Below, one piece after another: positions 27,048-35,813 of a stretch of 64,000 bases of DNA; position 1 is the first letter of the stretch, and every line of letters starts with the position of its first letter. The notes beneath the pieces were generated by a model. It saw only the letters and a program-made list of their open reading frames with translations. It was not told the origin of the DNA and ran no database searches. The DNA is from Bin80 sp026709335 (GTDB lineage Bacteria > Bacteroidota > Rhodothermia > Rhodothermales > Bin80). A program made the position numbers and the translations under genes. The DNA is taken from positions 1,302,001 to 1,366,000 of the forward strand of contig OZ241385.1 of NCBI GenBank assembly GCA_965200825.1, written 5' to 3'.

Positions 27048-28145
27048 TCAGCGTGAAAGATGGATTGTCTTCCCTGACTTGGAAGATCGAATGGCAGCGT
27101 CCAGAATTTCCATTGCGATCATGTTAATGGAAAGTGAGGACAGACTTCCCTCAGGATCGATATCACCTCTCACAACTGCTGCAAGAAATGCAAATGGATC
27201 ATGATGAGGGCTTTGCATTTGGGGCAATTGGCTGAATTCAACAGGTTCAGTACCGGGAAGCCGAATAACTCCATCCGTTTGATTCACTGCATATACAAAC
27301 CCTTCCGTACCATAAACATCCATATCCTTTCGATTAAAGGGCCAGTTCCATGAGGCCTGAATGATTCCCTGTGCAAATGGATACGTAACAATGATTGTGG
27401 CTTCGTCATCAACCATTCCATAAGGAGGGTCCGGCTTGAAAATTTGTGTAACCGCCGTAACACTTGTTGGTCTTAAACCACCGGTGAGCCATGTAATCAG
27501 GTTCGCACCATAACAACCAAAATCGGTAATTGCGCCTCCGCCATTCTTTTCCTCTGTCAGAAGCCAGGAAGAAAATTCTTCACCAACACCGATTTCGATA
27601 GGCCCGGGATGGCCATCTCGTACTACAATTTTTCGTAACTCTCCAATTGAAGCAAGAGATTCTTTGGCATAATGAACGCTTGGATACCAAGTGGTTTCGT
27701 AGTTGGTTAACAAGTGAATGCCAGCAGAATCTGCCACTGACTTCATTTTCTGTGCATGTTCAAGAGAGATAGCAAGAGGTTTTTCCACCATTACATGTAC
27801 TCCTCGCGTAGCCGCAGCTTCGGTTGCGGCCAAGTGGTCATATATATTGGAAAATACTGTGATTGCCTCCGGCTGGGTAGCATCAAGCATTTCGTCAACG
27901 GATGGATAAACCATCTCCATATCAAACCCAAACCTTTTAGCCATACGCATGGCCAACTCATGATCTGGTTCTGCAACGCCCACGACTTCTACATCTCCAA
28001 AATCTTCGCGTCCCAATATCCAGCCTACATGCCCATGAACTAACCCAACCACTCCAATCCGTACTGGTGGCGGATCCATAGCAGGAACAGCAGATGTGGA
28101 TGGTACCTGAAGTACCAATGCTAAAAGTAAGGTCAAAACGTCCAT
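27048..28145 (-). CDS. Gfo/Idh/MocA oxidoreductase, Sec-exported
   Basis: A 365-aa NAD(P)-dependent sugar or polyol dehydrogenase-like protein with a signal peptide (M-D-V-L-T-L-L-L-A-L-V-L ... S-T-S-A). Seen: nucleotide motif R-I-G-V-V-G-L-V-H-G-H, the family motif V-M-V-E-K-P-L-A, and G-G-A-I-T-D-F-G-C-Y-G with the substrate-site region. ATG 28145 is used; a TTG five codons upstream adds nothing. Export of this family implies a tightly held cofactor. The gene stands alone, convergent with the paralogous pair and separated by 250 bp from the duplicated nuclease region. Confidence 0.87.
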   Translation of the reverse strand: MDVLTLLLALVLQVPSTSAVPAMDPPPVRIGVVGLVHGHVGWILGREDFGDVEVVGVAEPDHELAMRMAKRFGFDMEMVYPSVDEMLDATQPEAITVFSNIYDHLAATEAAATRGVHVMVEKPLAISLEHAQKMKSVADSAGIHLLTNYETTWYPSVHYAKESLASIGELRKIVVRDGHPGPIEIGVGEEFSSWLLTEEKNGGGAITDFGCYGANLITWLTGGLRPTSVTAVTQIFKPDPPYGMVDDEATIIVTYPFAQGIIQASWNWPFNRKDMDVYGTEGFVYAVNQTDGVIRLPGTEPVEFSQLPQMQSPHHDPFAFLAAVVRGDIDPEGSLSSLSINMIAMEILDAAIRSSKSGKTIHLSR

Positions 28146-28397
28146 ATTACCAGCCTTCAAATGAAAGTATAAAAATAATTCTCTGAGTAGATCAAAAAGA
28201 TCAAAAAGGCCCCTGCCCCTTGAATCAATTTATTCGAACCTCTCGTGTACCTTGCAAAATACATGGAGGTACTGTTCCTATATCTCGTTTATGGATCAGG
28301 AATAATTCACTGGTAAGGACAATCAGACTATGATTTGACATTCATAGTTGAGTGCGTCTTTATTGTACTTGACGAGAGGTAGAGATCATACATTTTG

Positions 28398-29042
28398 TCA
28401 CTTGGCTTCTTTCACCATCTCTACCTCATTGATTGCAGGAATCGCACGACGGGCAATATCAAGTAACCCATCGACATAGAATTTCGTGACAGATCCATCA
28501 CATCTTTTACATTCTTCGACAAGTTCAGGCAAGATTATGTCCCAAGTCTGATAGTCTGAAAGATACTCCCACTGTGGCCATGAATCGCTTTTTTTGGCAA
28601 GATTAAGTCCGTGACGCTTCAGTGCAATTGATAGATTTTCACGGCACATCTCCTCTTCCTCGTTCATGGGTTTTGGGGTCACAACTCCCCAATGCCAGCC
28701 CTTTGGCCCAAGCCCTTTAGATGCGAGTGCAACATAACTGTATTTATTCAAGTTATCGGCAATATCATCGTACCGTGCTCTATCGCCCTTTCTGATAAAG
28801 AGTTGAGTAGCCCATGGTTTATCGCCTACATAACGACAATATACATTCCAGTTGGACGCGTTGCCTTCCATTTCCTTATGTATCCGATCATCGACAGCCT
28901 TACAGAGGTGCTCCAGGAACTGCTTGCATATATCGTCTCGGACTAAAGGCCATGCGTCATGTACAGCGAGTGCAGCGTGGAGTTGACCTGGATTTTTGGA
29001 CAGATAGTCACGTACGAAACGTACATCAGGGTTTTTGGACAT
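28398..29042 (-). CDS. Duplicate of the C-terminal domain of the PD-(D/E)XK protein
   Basis: A 214-aa frame very close to the C-terminal half of the gene at 29414-30874. Shared blocks include N-P-D-V-R-F-V-R-D-Y-L-S-K-N-P-G-Q, A-W-P-L-V-R-D-D-I-C-K, F-L-E-H-L-C-K-A-V and the end T-K-F-Y-V-D-G-L-x-D-I-A-R. The nuclease residues are missing. ATG 29042 is at the same place as an internal methionine of the full protein. The upstream sequence (29026-29310) is the matching piece of the parent gene in another frame, so this is a truncated tandem copy. It may be translated as a stand-alone domain, or be a dead remnant. Confidence 0.6.
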   Translation of the reverse strand: MSKNPDVRFVRDYLSKNPGQLHAALAVHDAWPLVRDDICKQFLEHLCKAVDDRIHKEMEGNASNWNVYCRYVGDKPWATQLFIRKGDRARYDDIADNLNKYSYVALASKGLGPKGWHWGVVTPKPMNEEEEMCRENLSIALKRHGLNLAKKSDSWPQWEYLSDYQTWDIILPELVEECKRCDGSVTKFYVDGLLDIARRAIPAINEVEMVKEAK

Positions 29043-29310
29043 GATCGTTTTTGTTTTTTTTTGAATTTTTGTTGACAAAACCTCTCTGCCCCCTCAGAAA
29101 CCTGCGAATCCACTCGAAATTACACTTATCGCGAAAATTATGCAGCCATCCCTCAAGTGACACATCTTGCTCTCCAATATACGACATGACACCGAATCGC
29201 TTTCGACAGATCCTACGTTCATCCTGCCGAAAATTACCTTCGCTGAACCATAGTAAACGGATGTATGATAGATCATTCACGAGGTGAATCAAATAATCAT
29301 TCGGCGACAA
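29026..29310 (-). pseudogene. Frameshifted central fragment of a PD-(D/E)XK paralogue
   Basis: A 94-codon frame whose residues F-G-V-M-S-Y-I-G-E-Q-D-V-S-L and W-I-R-R-F-L-R-G-Q-R-G-F match F-R-V-M-P-Y-V-G-G-D-L-S-L and R-V-R-G-F-L-K-D-A-E-G-F of the intact gene. It passes out of frame near a run of nine A (minus strand, around 29060): nucleotide alignment with the intact copy shows one base lost before the shared GTCAACAAAAATTC block and two gained after it. The nuclease catalytic part upstream is absent. It continues into the separate frame at 28398-29042. Confidence 0.65.
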
Positions 29311-29413
29311 AAATACACCACACTATGAGTTTGGATTGCACTGAAAATTGAAGGATATCCTCGCAGTGCTTGGTAAGAGGCAAAGGCGAGCAAGTTAGGA
29401 ACCATCTGCCTCG

Positions 29414-30874
29414 TCACTCATGAGAATCTGCCTGTTCGATAATCTCTACTTCGTTGATCGCCGGAATCGCAAACCTGGCAATGTCAAATAACCCATCGAC
29501 ATAGAACTTCGTGATAGGCCCACCACCTCTTTCACATTCTTCGGTAAGCTCAGGCGAGATCGTGTTCCATTTCTGATACCTTGAAGGATAATCATATTGG
29601 GGCCACCAATCATTATTTTTGGCAAGTCGGAGCCCGCGTCGCTCCAGTGCGCTTGATAGATTTTCACGGCGCTTTCTCTCTTCCTCGTTCATCTTGCCCA
29701 TAGGCTTTGGGCTACAGACTCCCCAAATCCAGTCATTTGGCCCCAAGCCATGAGACTGGATTTTGATACGGGTGCATTTATCCGAGCCGGGAGGAATATC
29801 CTCGTACTGCACCCAATCGTCTCTGGTGATTGAAAGCACATTAGAGTATCGTCTCTCCCCTTCATAGTGATACCATACATTGCAGTCAGGTGCAATGTGT
29901 GCCAAGTCTTTATGCAATCGATCATTGACGGCTTTACAGAGGTGCTCCAGAAACCGCTTGCATATATCGTCTCGCACCAGCGGCCATGCACCATGCACAG
30001 CAAGTGCAGCATGGAGCTGGCCTGGGTTTTTGGACAGATAATCACGTACGAAACGCACATCGGGATTATTGGACATGGTTGTTTTATTTTCTCCGAATTT
30101 TTGTTGACAGAATCCCTCCGCATCCTTCAGAAATCCGCGAACTCGCTTGGCACCGCACTCTTTGCGGCATTTGGCAAACCACTTCGTAAGTGATAGATCT
30201 CCCCCAACATACGGCATGACTCGAAAATTACCCTTAGCCTTATACTTTTCACGTTTTTCCTTTGGACAACTGTATTCGCTGGGTTCTCGATACACAGGCG
30301 GAAGATAAATTAGTAAGAAGCGTTTGCCATATTTCTTTTTGAGATATTTCAAATAGTCTTTAATCTGATCTTCCTCATCGTCGGCATACGGCTTGTTTTC
30401 AAACGCAAGACAATAATGATGATTCTCCGTCGGCGAAGGGATGTCCACGATAATGTCAATGTATCTACCCTCCGGCGTCGAATGCTCTCTCCCAACACGA
30501 ATTGAGTCAGCAACTGCTTGCAATTCATCGGGCCATCCTTTCGTCTCCCTAGGGAAAAATTCCAACATTGCCTCCAAAAAACTTGCCCTCTGCCCGTGTT
30601 CAGAAAGTGGATTGAGCAGGTCTGCGATTAGTTTTGAAAGCTCGTCTTCGTAAGCATGAAAGTACTTGAGTGGATTAAACCGAGGTGCCCGGAGGCGTTT
30701 GCGAATACGCTCAGATATTTTATTCTCCACCAAGAGTGGTGTTAATCCATCTAGGAGGTGGACACAATGATCCTGCCTGGCATCACGTGCATCACCCACC
30801 TGCCGGAGGATTTCGGGAATTTGATTAACTACAGTTATAGAGGGGGGATCGGGCGTACGAAAAACCTGAGACAT
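29414..30874 (-). CDS. PD-(D/E)XK nuclease family protein
   Basis: A 486-aa protein with an N-terminal PD-(D/E)XK nuclease domain of the PDDEXK_4 type. Seen: an early acidic helix Y-E-D-E-L-S-K-L-I-A-D-L-L-N-P (residues 75-89), Y-I-D-I-I-V-D with Asp140, F-E-N-K with Glu159 and Lys161, and E-D-Q-I-K-D-Y-L-K-Y-L, a full catalytic set. The C-terminal half (from about residue 267) is a separate domain of unknown fold that is also duplicated next door. Cytoplasmic; no signal. Proteins of this type turn up in defence islands and as stand-alone nucleases, but no partner specificity is known. It is divergent from the AlbA/HATPase gene at 31207, across a region with mirrored motifs. Confidence 0.82.
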   Translation of the reverse strand: MSQVFRTPDPPSITVVNQIPEILRQVGDARDARQDHCVHLLDGLTPLLVENKISERIRKRLRAPRFNPLKYFHAYEDELSKLIADLLNPLSEHGQRASFLEAMLEFFPRETKGWPDELQAVADSIRVGREHSTPEGRYIDIIVDIPSPTENHHYCLAFENKPYADDEEDQIKDYLKYLKKKYGKRFLLIYLPPVYREPSEYSCPKEKREKYKAKGNFRVMPYVGGDLSLTKWFAKCRKECGAKRVRGFLKDAEGFCQQKFGENKTTMSNNPDVRFVRDYLSKNPGQLHAALAVHGAWPLVRDDICKRFLEHLCKAVNDRLHKDLAHIAPDCNVWYHYEGERRYSNVLSITRDDWVQYEDIPPGSDKCTRIKIQSHGLGPNDWIWGVCSPKPMGKMNEEERKRRENLSSALERRGLRLAKNNDWWPQYDYPSRYQKWNTISPELTEECERGGGPITKFYVDGLFDIARFAIPAINEVEIIEQADSHE

Positions 30875-31206
30875 AGATGATATTTTGAAGAAGTGAGCTC
30901 CACTTAGAAGCCAAAATGACTGTCACCAAACAGTATTCAACGCGGTACAGTCATACGTCTCAAAGGTTTCTTTCGTGAGGAAATTTGTTCTTTATTTCGG
31001 AATTTTTGATTATTTCAACCCCTCCCATAAAATCAAACTTCTAACGAATGTTGCTCTGAATTTCGATATTTTTGTCTCGACTGTATTTATATCTTTGCCA
31101 AGATCAGCGCTGCATTTTAAGTTTATGACATTTGAAAATGCCTCACCCTATTCACTCTGTGACTGTCAAAAATTTGTGACATGATCTCTATTTTGGAGAA
31201 ATTACA
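30875..31206. promoter_or_regulatory. Divergent control region of the nuclease and AlbA/HATPase genes
   Basis: A 332-bp AT-rich region with no gene. The 9-bp palindrome TGACTGTCA occurs twice: 30917-30925 (43 bases before the nuclease start) and 31160-31168 (39 bases before the AlbA start). The second copy runs into a larger symmetric site, TGTCA-8 bases-TGACA (31164-31181; 16 of 18 bases symmetric). A good ribosome site, GGAG at 31195-31198, sits 8 bases before GTG 31207. The layout suggests one dimeric regulator acting on both promoters. Confidence 0.5.
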
Positions 31207-33009
31207 GTGAGTCACACACAATACAAAAGGAAGAGAACAGTCGATCAAACTTTTCCAATGAACATTACTGATTTGGAGATCCGCCATCGATTGAAGCTTG
31301 GCGAAGATAGTCGTTGGGGGTTCAAGCAAATTGAATTCCGTGGCAATCATCTTATCAGTCCACGGAGAGATGACCTTGCGGATGAATTGATCGCTTTCGC
31401 CAATTCCAACGGCGGTATACTCCTTTGTGGGGTTTCTGATGATGGAAAATTTCAGGAAACCTCTACAAAACAAATGGCAGTTCTGAATCAGGCTTTGGTT
31501 GAGATAAGCACTGATTCCGTAAAGCCCCCATTACGCATTGATGTCCATCATCGAGAACTAGATGGAAAATATTTTGTGCTGGTGAACATACCTAGAAGTA
31601 GTTCTGTGCATGAACGTGCTGGACAGGCGTTTATCCGGGTCGGCGCAACCAAGCGCCAACTCAATAGCGATGAGAGACTTCGTCTGGCACAACAACGTGC
31701 TCAGAGCCGCTATCTTTGGTTTGATAAACAAGTTGTAGCACAGACCGGATTTGACACTTTGAGCGAACGATTATGGACACCATTACTCAGCACGATTGGC
31801 GCAAAATCTCCCCAAACAGCCTTAAAGAACCTGGGATTGCTTGCACCTGACGAGTCCGATGTAAATCGTGCCACCGTAGCTGGTATACTCCTGTGCACTG
31901 AGTACCCGCAAGAATGGCTTCCTCAGGCTACAATCATGTCGACAATGTATCATGGCAAGGACCGTGCCTCCGATCAGCTGGATGCACAAGAGATTAAAGG
32001 CCCCCTTCCTCTGCAAATTGCAGATGCAATTAAATTCGTTGTCCGCAACATGCGAGTCGCAGCTCGTAAAACACCAGCCCGTGAAGATATGCCACAGTAC
32101 AGCAAAAGAGCGGTGTTTGAAGCACTTGTCAATGCGGTGATTCACCGCGACTATTCAATGTCATCCAAGTGTATCAGGCTGTCAATGTTTGAGGATCGAC
32201 TGGAGGTTGACTCTCCCGGTCAGCTTCCTAACGGAATGACAATTGATAGCATGTACATGAGTCAATCATCACGCAATGAGGTTCTCGCATCCGTGTTTGG
32301 ACGATTCCCGGTTGATGACATTCCAGGATCTGAACACCGCGTATACATGATGGAGAAGCGAGGAGATGGCGTCTCGATTATCTTCTCAGAAACTCATGAA
32401 ACTGCCGGAATTGACCCTGTTTATAGGCTCGTTGATCAGTCAAATTTAGTTTTGACTATTCCCGCAGCACAACTTCACCTCACTCCTGCGGATATTGAGA
32501 TCAGGGTAGCCTCAAAAGGTGATCCGATCGTTAATGCTGATGTTTTAGCCATCTTCCCAAATAAATCATGGCAACGAGTAACAACGGATGAGTCCGGCAA
32601 TGCCGTCTTCCATCTTCATACAACCGGCTTACCCATGTCCGTTTTTATCGCAGTGCCCGGGTATTCTGCTGGCGCAATACATAACTGGACACCAGAGCGA
32701 GGAGAACTATCCATTGAACTGGTGCCTCTACACTCTGGTGGCGCAATAATTTTAACAGATACTTACGGAAAAATTCCCGGGCTCAAAGGGCAGGTGGCTC
32801 CGAGAAAAGATAACTATGAACGGATGTACCTCTACGCCGATAATATTTCAATTGAAGAAGGAAGAAAGCAGCCCGTCTACTTCATGATGGGGAAACCACT
32901 TCGCCTTATTGATTCGTTTGGCGTTGAGGCATCAGTCACTATCATAGATATCATCGGACGTTTGGCACTGATCGAATATCAACTCGTCCACCGGCAGACT
33001 GCGAAGTAA
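31207..33009 (+). CDS. AlbA/HATPase (Schlafen-like) protein with C-terminal beta domains
   Basis: A 600-aa cytoplasmic protein. Residues 35-170: AlbA_2 (Schlafen-like) domain, with Q-I-E-F, the N-S-N-G-G-I-L-L-C-G-V-S-D-D-G loop and F-I-R-V-G-A-T-K-R. Residues about 190-400: HATPase_c_4-type domain with F-E-A-L-V-N-A-V-I-H-R-D-Y-S (304-317) and S-P-G-Q-L-P-N-G. Beyond about 420 are two beta-rich stretches: I-E-I-R-V-A-S-K-G-D-P-I-V-N-A-D-V looks like a carboxypeptidase-regulatory or Ig-like sandwich, and a last module of unknown fold. That C-terminal extension replaces the winged helix usual in the COG2865 family. GTG is chosen for its GGAG site; ATG 31258 has none. Likely a transcriptional or nucleic-acid-acting partner of the nuclease. 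Confidence 0.78.
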   Translation: MSHTQYKRKRTVDQTFPMNITDLEIRHRLKLGEDSRWGFKQIEFRGNHLISPRRDDLADELIAFANSNGGILLCGVSDDGKFQETSTKQMAVLNQALVEISTDSVKPPLRIDVHHRELDGKYFVLVNIPRSSSVHERAGQAFIRVGATKRQLNSDERLRLAQQRAQSRYLWFDKQVVAQTGFDTLSERLWTPLLSTIGAKSPQTALKNLGLLAPDESDVNRATVAGILLCTEYPQEWLPQATIMSTMYHGKDRASDQLDAQEIKGPLPLQIADAIKFVVRNMRVAARKTPAREDMPQYSKRAVFEALVNAVIHRDYSMSSKCIRLSMFEDRLEVDSPGQLPNGMTIDSMYMSQSSRNEVLASVFGRFPVDDIPGSEHRVYMMEKRGDGVSIIFSETHETAGIDPVYRLVDQSNLVLTIPAAQLHLTPADIEIRVASKGDPIVNADVLAIFPNKSWQRVTTDESGNAVFHLHTTGLPMSVFIAVPGYSAGAIHNWTPERGELSIELVPLHSGGAIILTDTYGKIPGLKGQVAPRKDNYERMYLYADNISIEEGRKQPVYFMMGKPLRLIDSFGVEASVTIIDIIGRLALIEYQLVHRQTAK

Positions 33010-33052
33010 GCCTCAGGTATGCTTGCCCCTTTCGGACTTGATCTACCAGAAA

Positions 33053-33961
33053 CTAACTACCGCTCCCATCAACAGTCCGATACGCTTGGATCAAAGCTTT
33101 CTCTCCCTCTTGACCAGGGTGCATATTCCCGTGTTCCATCCCCAAGATTCCCTCAAATCCCTTCTGGCGGATATGAGAAAAAACATTCTTATAATTGATT
33201 TCACCGGTTGTCGGTTCTTTTCGACCTGGATTATCTCCGATCTGGTAATAGGCAATCTCATCCCATGCAGTATTAATATTCGGAATCAGGTTTCCTTCCG
33301 TAATCTGCTGATGATAAAGATCATTCAGGATTTTACATGCAGGACTATTTACAGAGCGACAGACCTCGTACGCCTGAGGAATTTTTGTTAAAAAGAGTCC
33401 TGGGTGGTTATGCGGATTGAGAGGTTCCAGAACCATGACCAAGTCATGCGGCTCCAAAATGTCCGAAGCACGGCGTAGAGATTCAATCACATGGGCCGTT
33501 TGATATCCCATATCAAGTCGAAGATCTACAAATCCCGGGACAACTGTCATCCAGGTTGCATTCACTCGCTTTGCAACCTCAACGGATTCTTCAATTTCCT
33601 TCAGAAACTGCTCTCTCAGATCTGCATCTCCGCTGGCAAGATTCGGCTTATTCCAGAAAATCGTATGCGCTACGAAAACCCCCATCCGCATATTGCGTTG
33701 CACCATTGTGTTTGCAATGCGCTCCTGCGTGCCTTTGCTGCGGCCTTTCATACCGTTATCTTCCCATGCGGTGAAACCCTGATCCGCCGCGAAGTTGAGT
33801 TGATCTACAAGATCTTCACCAGCACTATGCTTAAACATTCCAAAATGCGGAGCATAATGCAGTGAGAAGTTCTTACGATTTTCAGGTATCATGGAATAGC
33901 CTAAACCTGCTGCAGCCGTAGCAGCAAGCGAAACGGAAGGAATAAATTCTCGACGTGTCAT
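33053..33961 (-). CDS. Sugar phosphate isomerase/epimerase (hydroxypyruvate isomerase-like), Tat-exported
   Basis: A 302-aa TIM-barrel protein (AP_endonuc_2 superfamily). The N-terminus M-T-R-R-E-F-I-P-S-V-S-L-A-A-T is a Tat signal; ATG 33961 was chosen for it, the longer frame to 34009 having no signal. Metal ligands expected of the fold are visible: Glu of M-V-L-E-P-L-N-P, Asp of I-L-N-D-L-Y-H, the D-N-P-G-R-K-E-P loop and Glu of I-L-G-M-E-H-G. The nearest family is hydroxypyruvate isomerase (Hyi)-like, but a periplasmic location speaks for another keto-sugar. Last gene of a minus-strand run with three sisters. Confidence 0.85.
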   Translation of the reverse strand: MTRREFIPSVSLAATAAAGLGYSMIPENRKNFSLHYAPHFGMFKHSAGEDLVDQLNFAADQGFTAWEDNGMKGRSKGTQERIANTMVQRNMRMGVFVAHTIFWNKPNLASGDADLREQFLKEIEESVEVAKRVNATWMTVVPGFVDLRLDMGYQTAHVIESLRRASDILEPHDLVMVLEPLNPHNHPGLFLTKIPQAYEVCRSVNSPACKILNDLYHQQITEGNLIPNINTAWDEIAYYQIGDNPGRKEPTTGEINYKNVFSHIRQKGFEGILGMEHGNMHPGQEGEKALIQAYRTVDGSGS

Positions 33962-33998
33962 AATTCGGTTACAATGATTCAAACGATTGCACAATACA

Positions 33999-34856
33999 TC
34001 AAACATCACAAAGGCGTACCGCCTCGCGCAATGAAATCAACGGGGTTCGGGTTGGAATAAATTCCTGACCAACATATCCTGTATATCCGGTTTCCAAAAT
34101 CGCTCGCATGATTGCAGGATAGTTCAATTCCTGGGTCTCATCAATTTCGTTTCGTCCGGGATTTCCACCCGTATGATAATGGCCTATGTATTGATGATTA
34201 TCTCTGATCGTGCGAATGACATCCCCTTCCATTACCTGCATGTGATAAATGTCATAGAGCAATTTGAATCGCTCTGAATCAAGTTGCTTGCATAGCTCCA
34301 CGCCCCAAGACGTGTAATCACACATGTAGTCGGGATGACTCACCTTGCTATTTAGCAATTCCATACACAGAGTAATCTCATACTCCTCTGCGATTGGAAT
34401 AATACTCTTGAGTCCTTGAACACAGTGCGCAAGTCCAATGGCATCGTCCGTACCACGTCTGTTTCCAGAAAAGCAGATCACTCGCTCATAGCCAGCCTCT
34501 GCAACCTCCTGGATCCGCTCGATATACATCGGAACCAGCCATTCATGATTAGCCGGTTCGTTAAATCCATCGGTCAGCCGATCTTTTCCCTCAATGATCG
34601 GTCCCATAGGCATTGCACAAACCAATCCATATTTATCAAGAACTGGCCATTCTTCCGGCTCAAGCAACTCCACAGATATGAGTCCCATCGTTGCAGCCGC
34701 TTCAGCAAGTTCTTCAACTGAATAATCAGGATAGCACCACTTACATACACTGTGGTTGATTCTCCCTTTTAGAGTTGACTCTGGAAGAGTTGCGCCCAAC
34801 AGACTCGCACCTGCGAGCCCCGTCAAACCTGTTTCAATAAATGAACGCCGTTTCAT
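33999..34856 (-). CDS. Hydroxypyruvate isomerase-like TIM-barrel protein
   Basis: A 285-aa protein of the AP_endonuc_2 superfamily. The N-terminus M-K-R-R-S-F-I-E-T-G-L is Tat-like with a short hydrophobic tail (L-A-G-A-S-L-L-G-A), giving the start at 34856. Seen: Glu of C-M-E-L-L-N-S-K, Asp of L-L-Y-D-I-Y-H-M-Q, H-Y-H-T-G-G-N-P-G-R-N-E and Glu of V-G-Q-E-F. The D-I-Y-H-M-Q and H-T-G-G-N-P-G-R-N-E blocks are the hydroxypyruvate-isomerase signature, so it is closer to Hyi than its neighbours. Substrate unproven. It is 20 bp behind the next sister and 37 bp ahead of the last one. Confidence 0.86.
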   Translation of the reverse strand: MKRRSFIETGLTGLAGASLLGATLPESTLKGRINHSVCKWCYPDYSVEELAEAAATMGLISVELLEPEEWPVLDKYGLVCAMPMGPIIEGKDRLTDGFNEPANHEWLVPMYIERIQEVAEAGYERVICFSGNRRGTDDAIGLAHCVQGLKSIIPIAEEYEITLCMELLNSKVSHPDYMCDYTSWGVELCKQLDSERFKLLYDIYHMQVMEGDVIRTIRDNHQYIGHYHTGGNPGRNEIDETQELNYPAIMRAILETGYTGYVGQEFIPTRTPLISLREAVRLCDV

Positions 34857-34876
34857 GATCAGGAGGCAGAATGATC

Positions 34877-35773
34877 CTATTGAATACGCAGAACACGATT
34901 CATGCGTCGGGCCAATTCCTCTAGACGAGCACGATCTCCACCGGGAACTTCGGCCGTCGCCCATCCTTCAAAGCCGATTTCTGTCAGAGCTTCATAGACA
35001 GATGTCCAATCGCAATCGCCTTCCCCCAAAGGTACCTCAAAACCAGCAAATGGTCCCTCACTCTCTCCCTTCGCACGGCTGTACTCCTTGATATCCAGTT
35101 TCAATATACGAGATCCCAAAATCCGAATCCAATGTTCCGGCCAACCATAGGTTACCACGTTACCAACATCAAAATACCAGCCCACATGATCACTTTCAAA
35201 TTCATCTACATATCGGGCACACTCAAGAGGGCTGAGCAAAAATCTGTTCCAGACATTTTCAAATGCAATCTTGATTCCGTACTCAGTCGCCATAGGAAGA
35301 ACTTTGCGCACCTCCATTTGTGAGCGAGAATAGGCATCTGCATAGGATACCTGTTTATTCACAACCGCTGGTACCAACAGAACCGTTGACCCTCCATACG
35401 CATGAGAATCCTGAATTGCAGTCTTCAACCCATCTACACCGGCTTTCCGAACGGCTGGATCTGGATCCGAAAGTGTTTTTTCCCAGTGAACGGAATCAAC
35501 TACACCATGTATTGGCAATCCCACGGAATCCCTTGCAGCGATTACTTCATCTCTGTCCAGATCGTTAGGACTTTCCATCTCTACTCCATCATAACCCAAA
35601 TCCTTGAGTAACTGAAATTTTCCAGCAATGGTAAGATCCGGTGCCTCCACCATACCGAACTTTACAGCTTTACGAACAGAGACCTTTCGGGCCTGACCAA
35701 AGGTGTGACGCGCATTCAGGGTGAGTCCTACGGCTCCTATAGAGCCCGTGAGTAAAAATTTTCTTCTATCCAT
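34877..35773 (-). CDS. Sugar phosphate isomerase/epimerase, Tat-exported
   Basis: A 298-aa TIM-barrel protein. M-D-R-R-K-F-L-L-T-G-S-I-G-A-V-G-L is a typical Tat signal, with cleavage near the A-R-H-T-F-G-Q-A segment. Seen: Y-D-G-V-E-M-E-S-P, metal ligands Glu of I-A-F-E-N-V-W-N, Asp of W-Y-F-D-V-G-N, the L-K-L-D-I-K-E loop and Glu of T-A-E-V-P-G-G-D. The pattern fits xylose-isomerase-like or myo-inose-type enzymes; those names are family-level only. Gene two of the run that begins with the Gfo/Idh gene at 37097 (41 bp spacing). Confidence 0.86.
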   Translation of the reverse strand: MDRRKFLLTGSIGAVGLTLNARHTFGQARKVSVRKAVKFGMVEAPDLTIAGKFQLLKDLGYDGVEMESPNDLDRDEVIAARDSVGLPIHGVVDSVHWEKTLSDPDPAVRKAGVDGLKTAIQDSHAYGGSTVLLVPAVVNKQVSYADAYSRSQMEVRKVLPMATEYGIKIAFENVWNRFLLSPLECARYVDEFESDHVGWYFDVGNVVTYGWPEHWIRILGSRILKLDIKEYSRAKGESEGPFAGFEVPLGEGDCDWTSVYEALTEIGFEGWATAEVPGGDRARLEELARRMNRVLRIQ

Positions 35774-35813
35774 CAGATCTGCAGTTTATATTTTATAGGT
35801 AACAGTTACGAAG

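Noticed and set aside
29026..29078. Programmed ribosomal frameshift at the A9 run
   Set aside because: The upstream catalytic domain is missing from this copy, so a designed fusion product is unlikely; decay is simpler.
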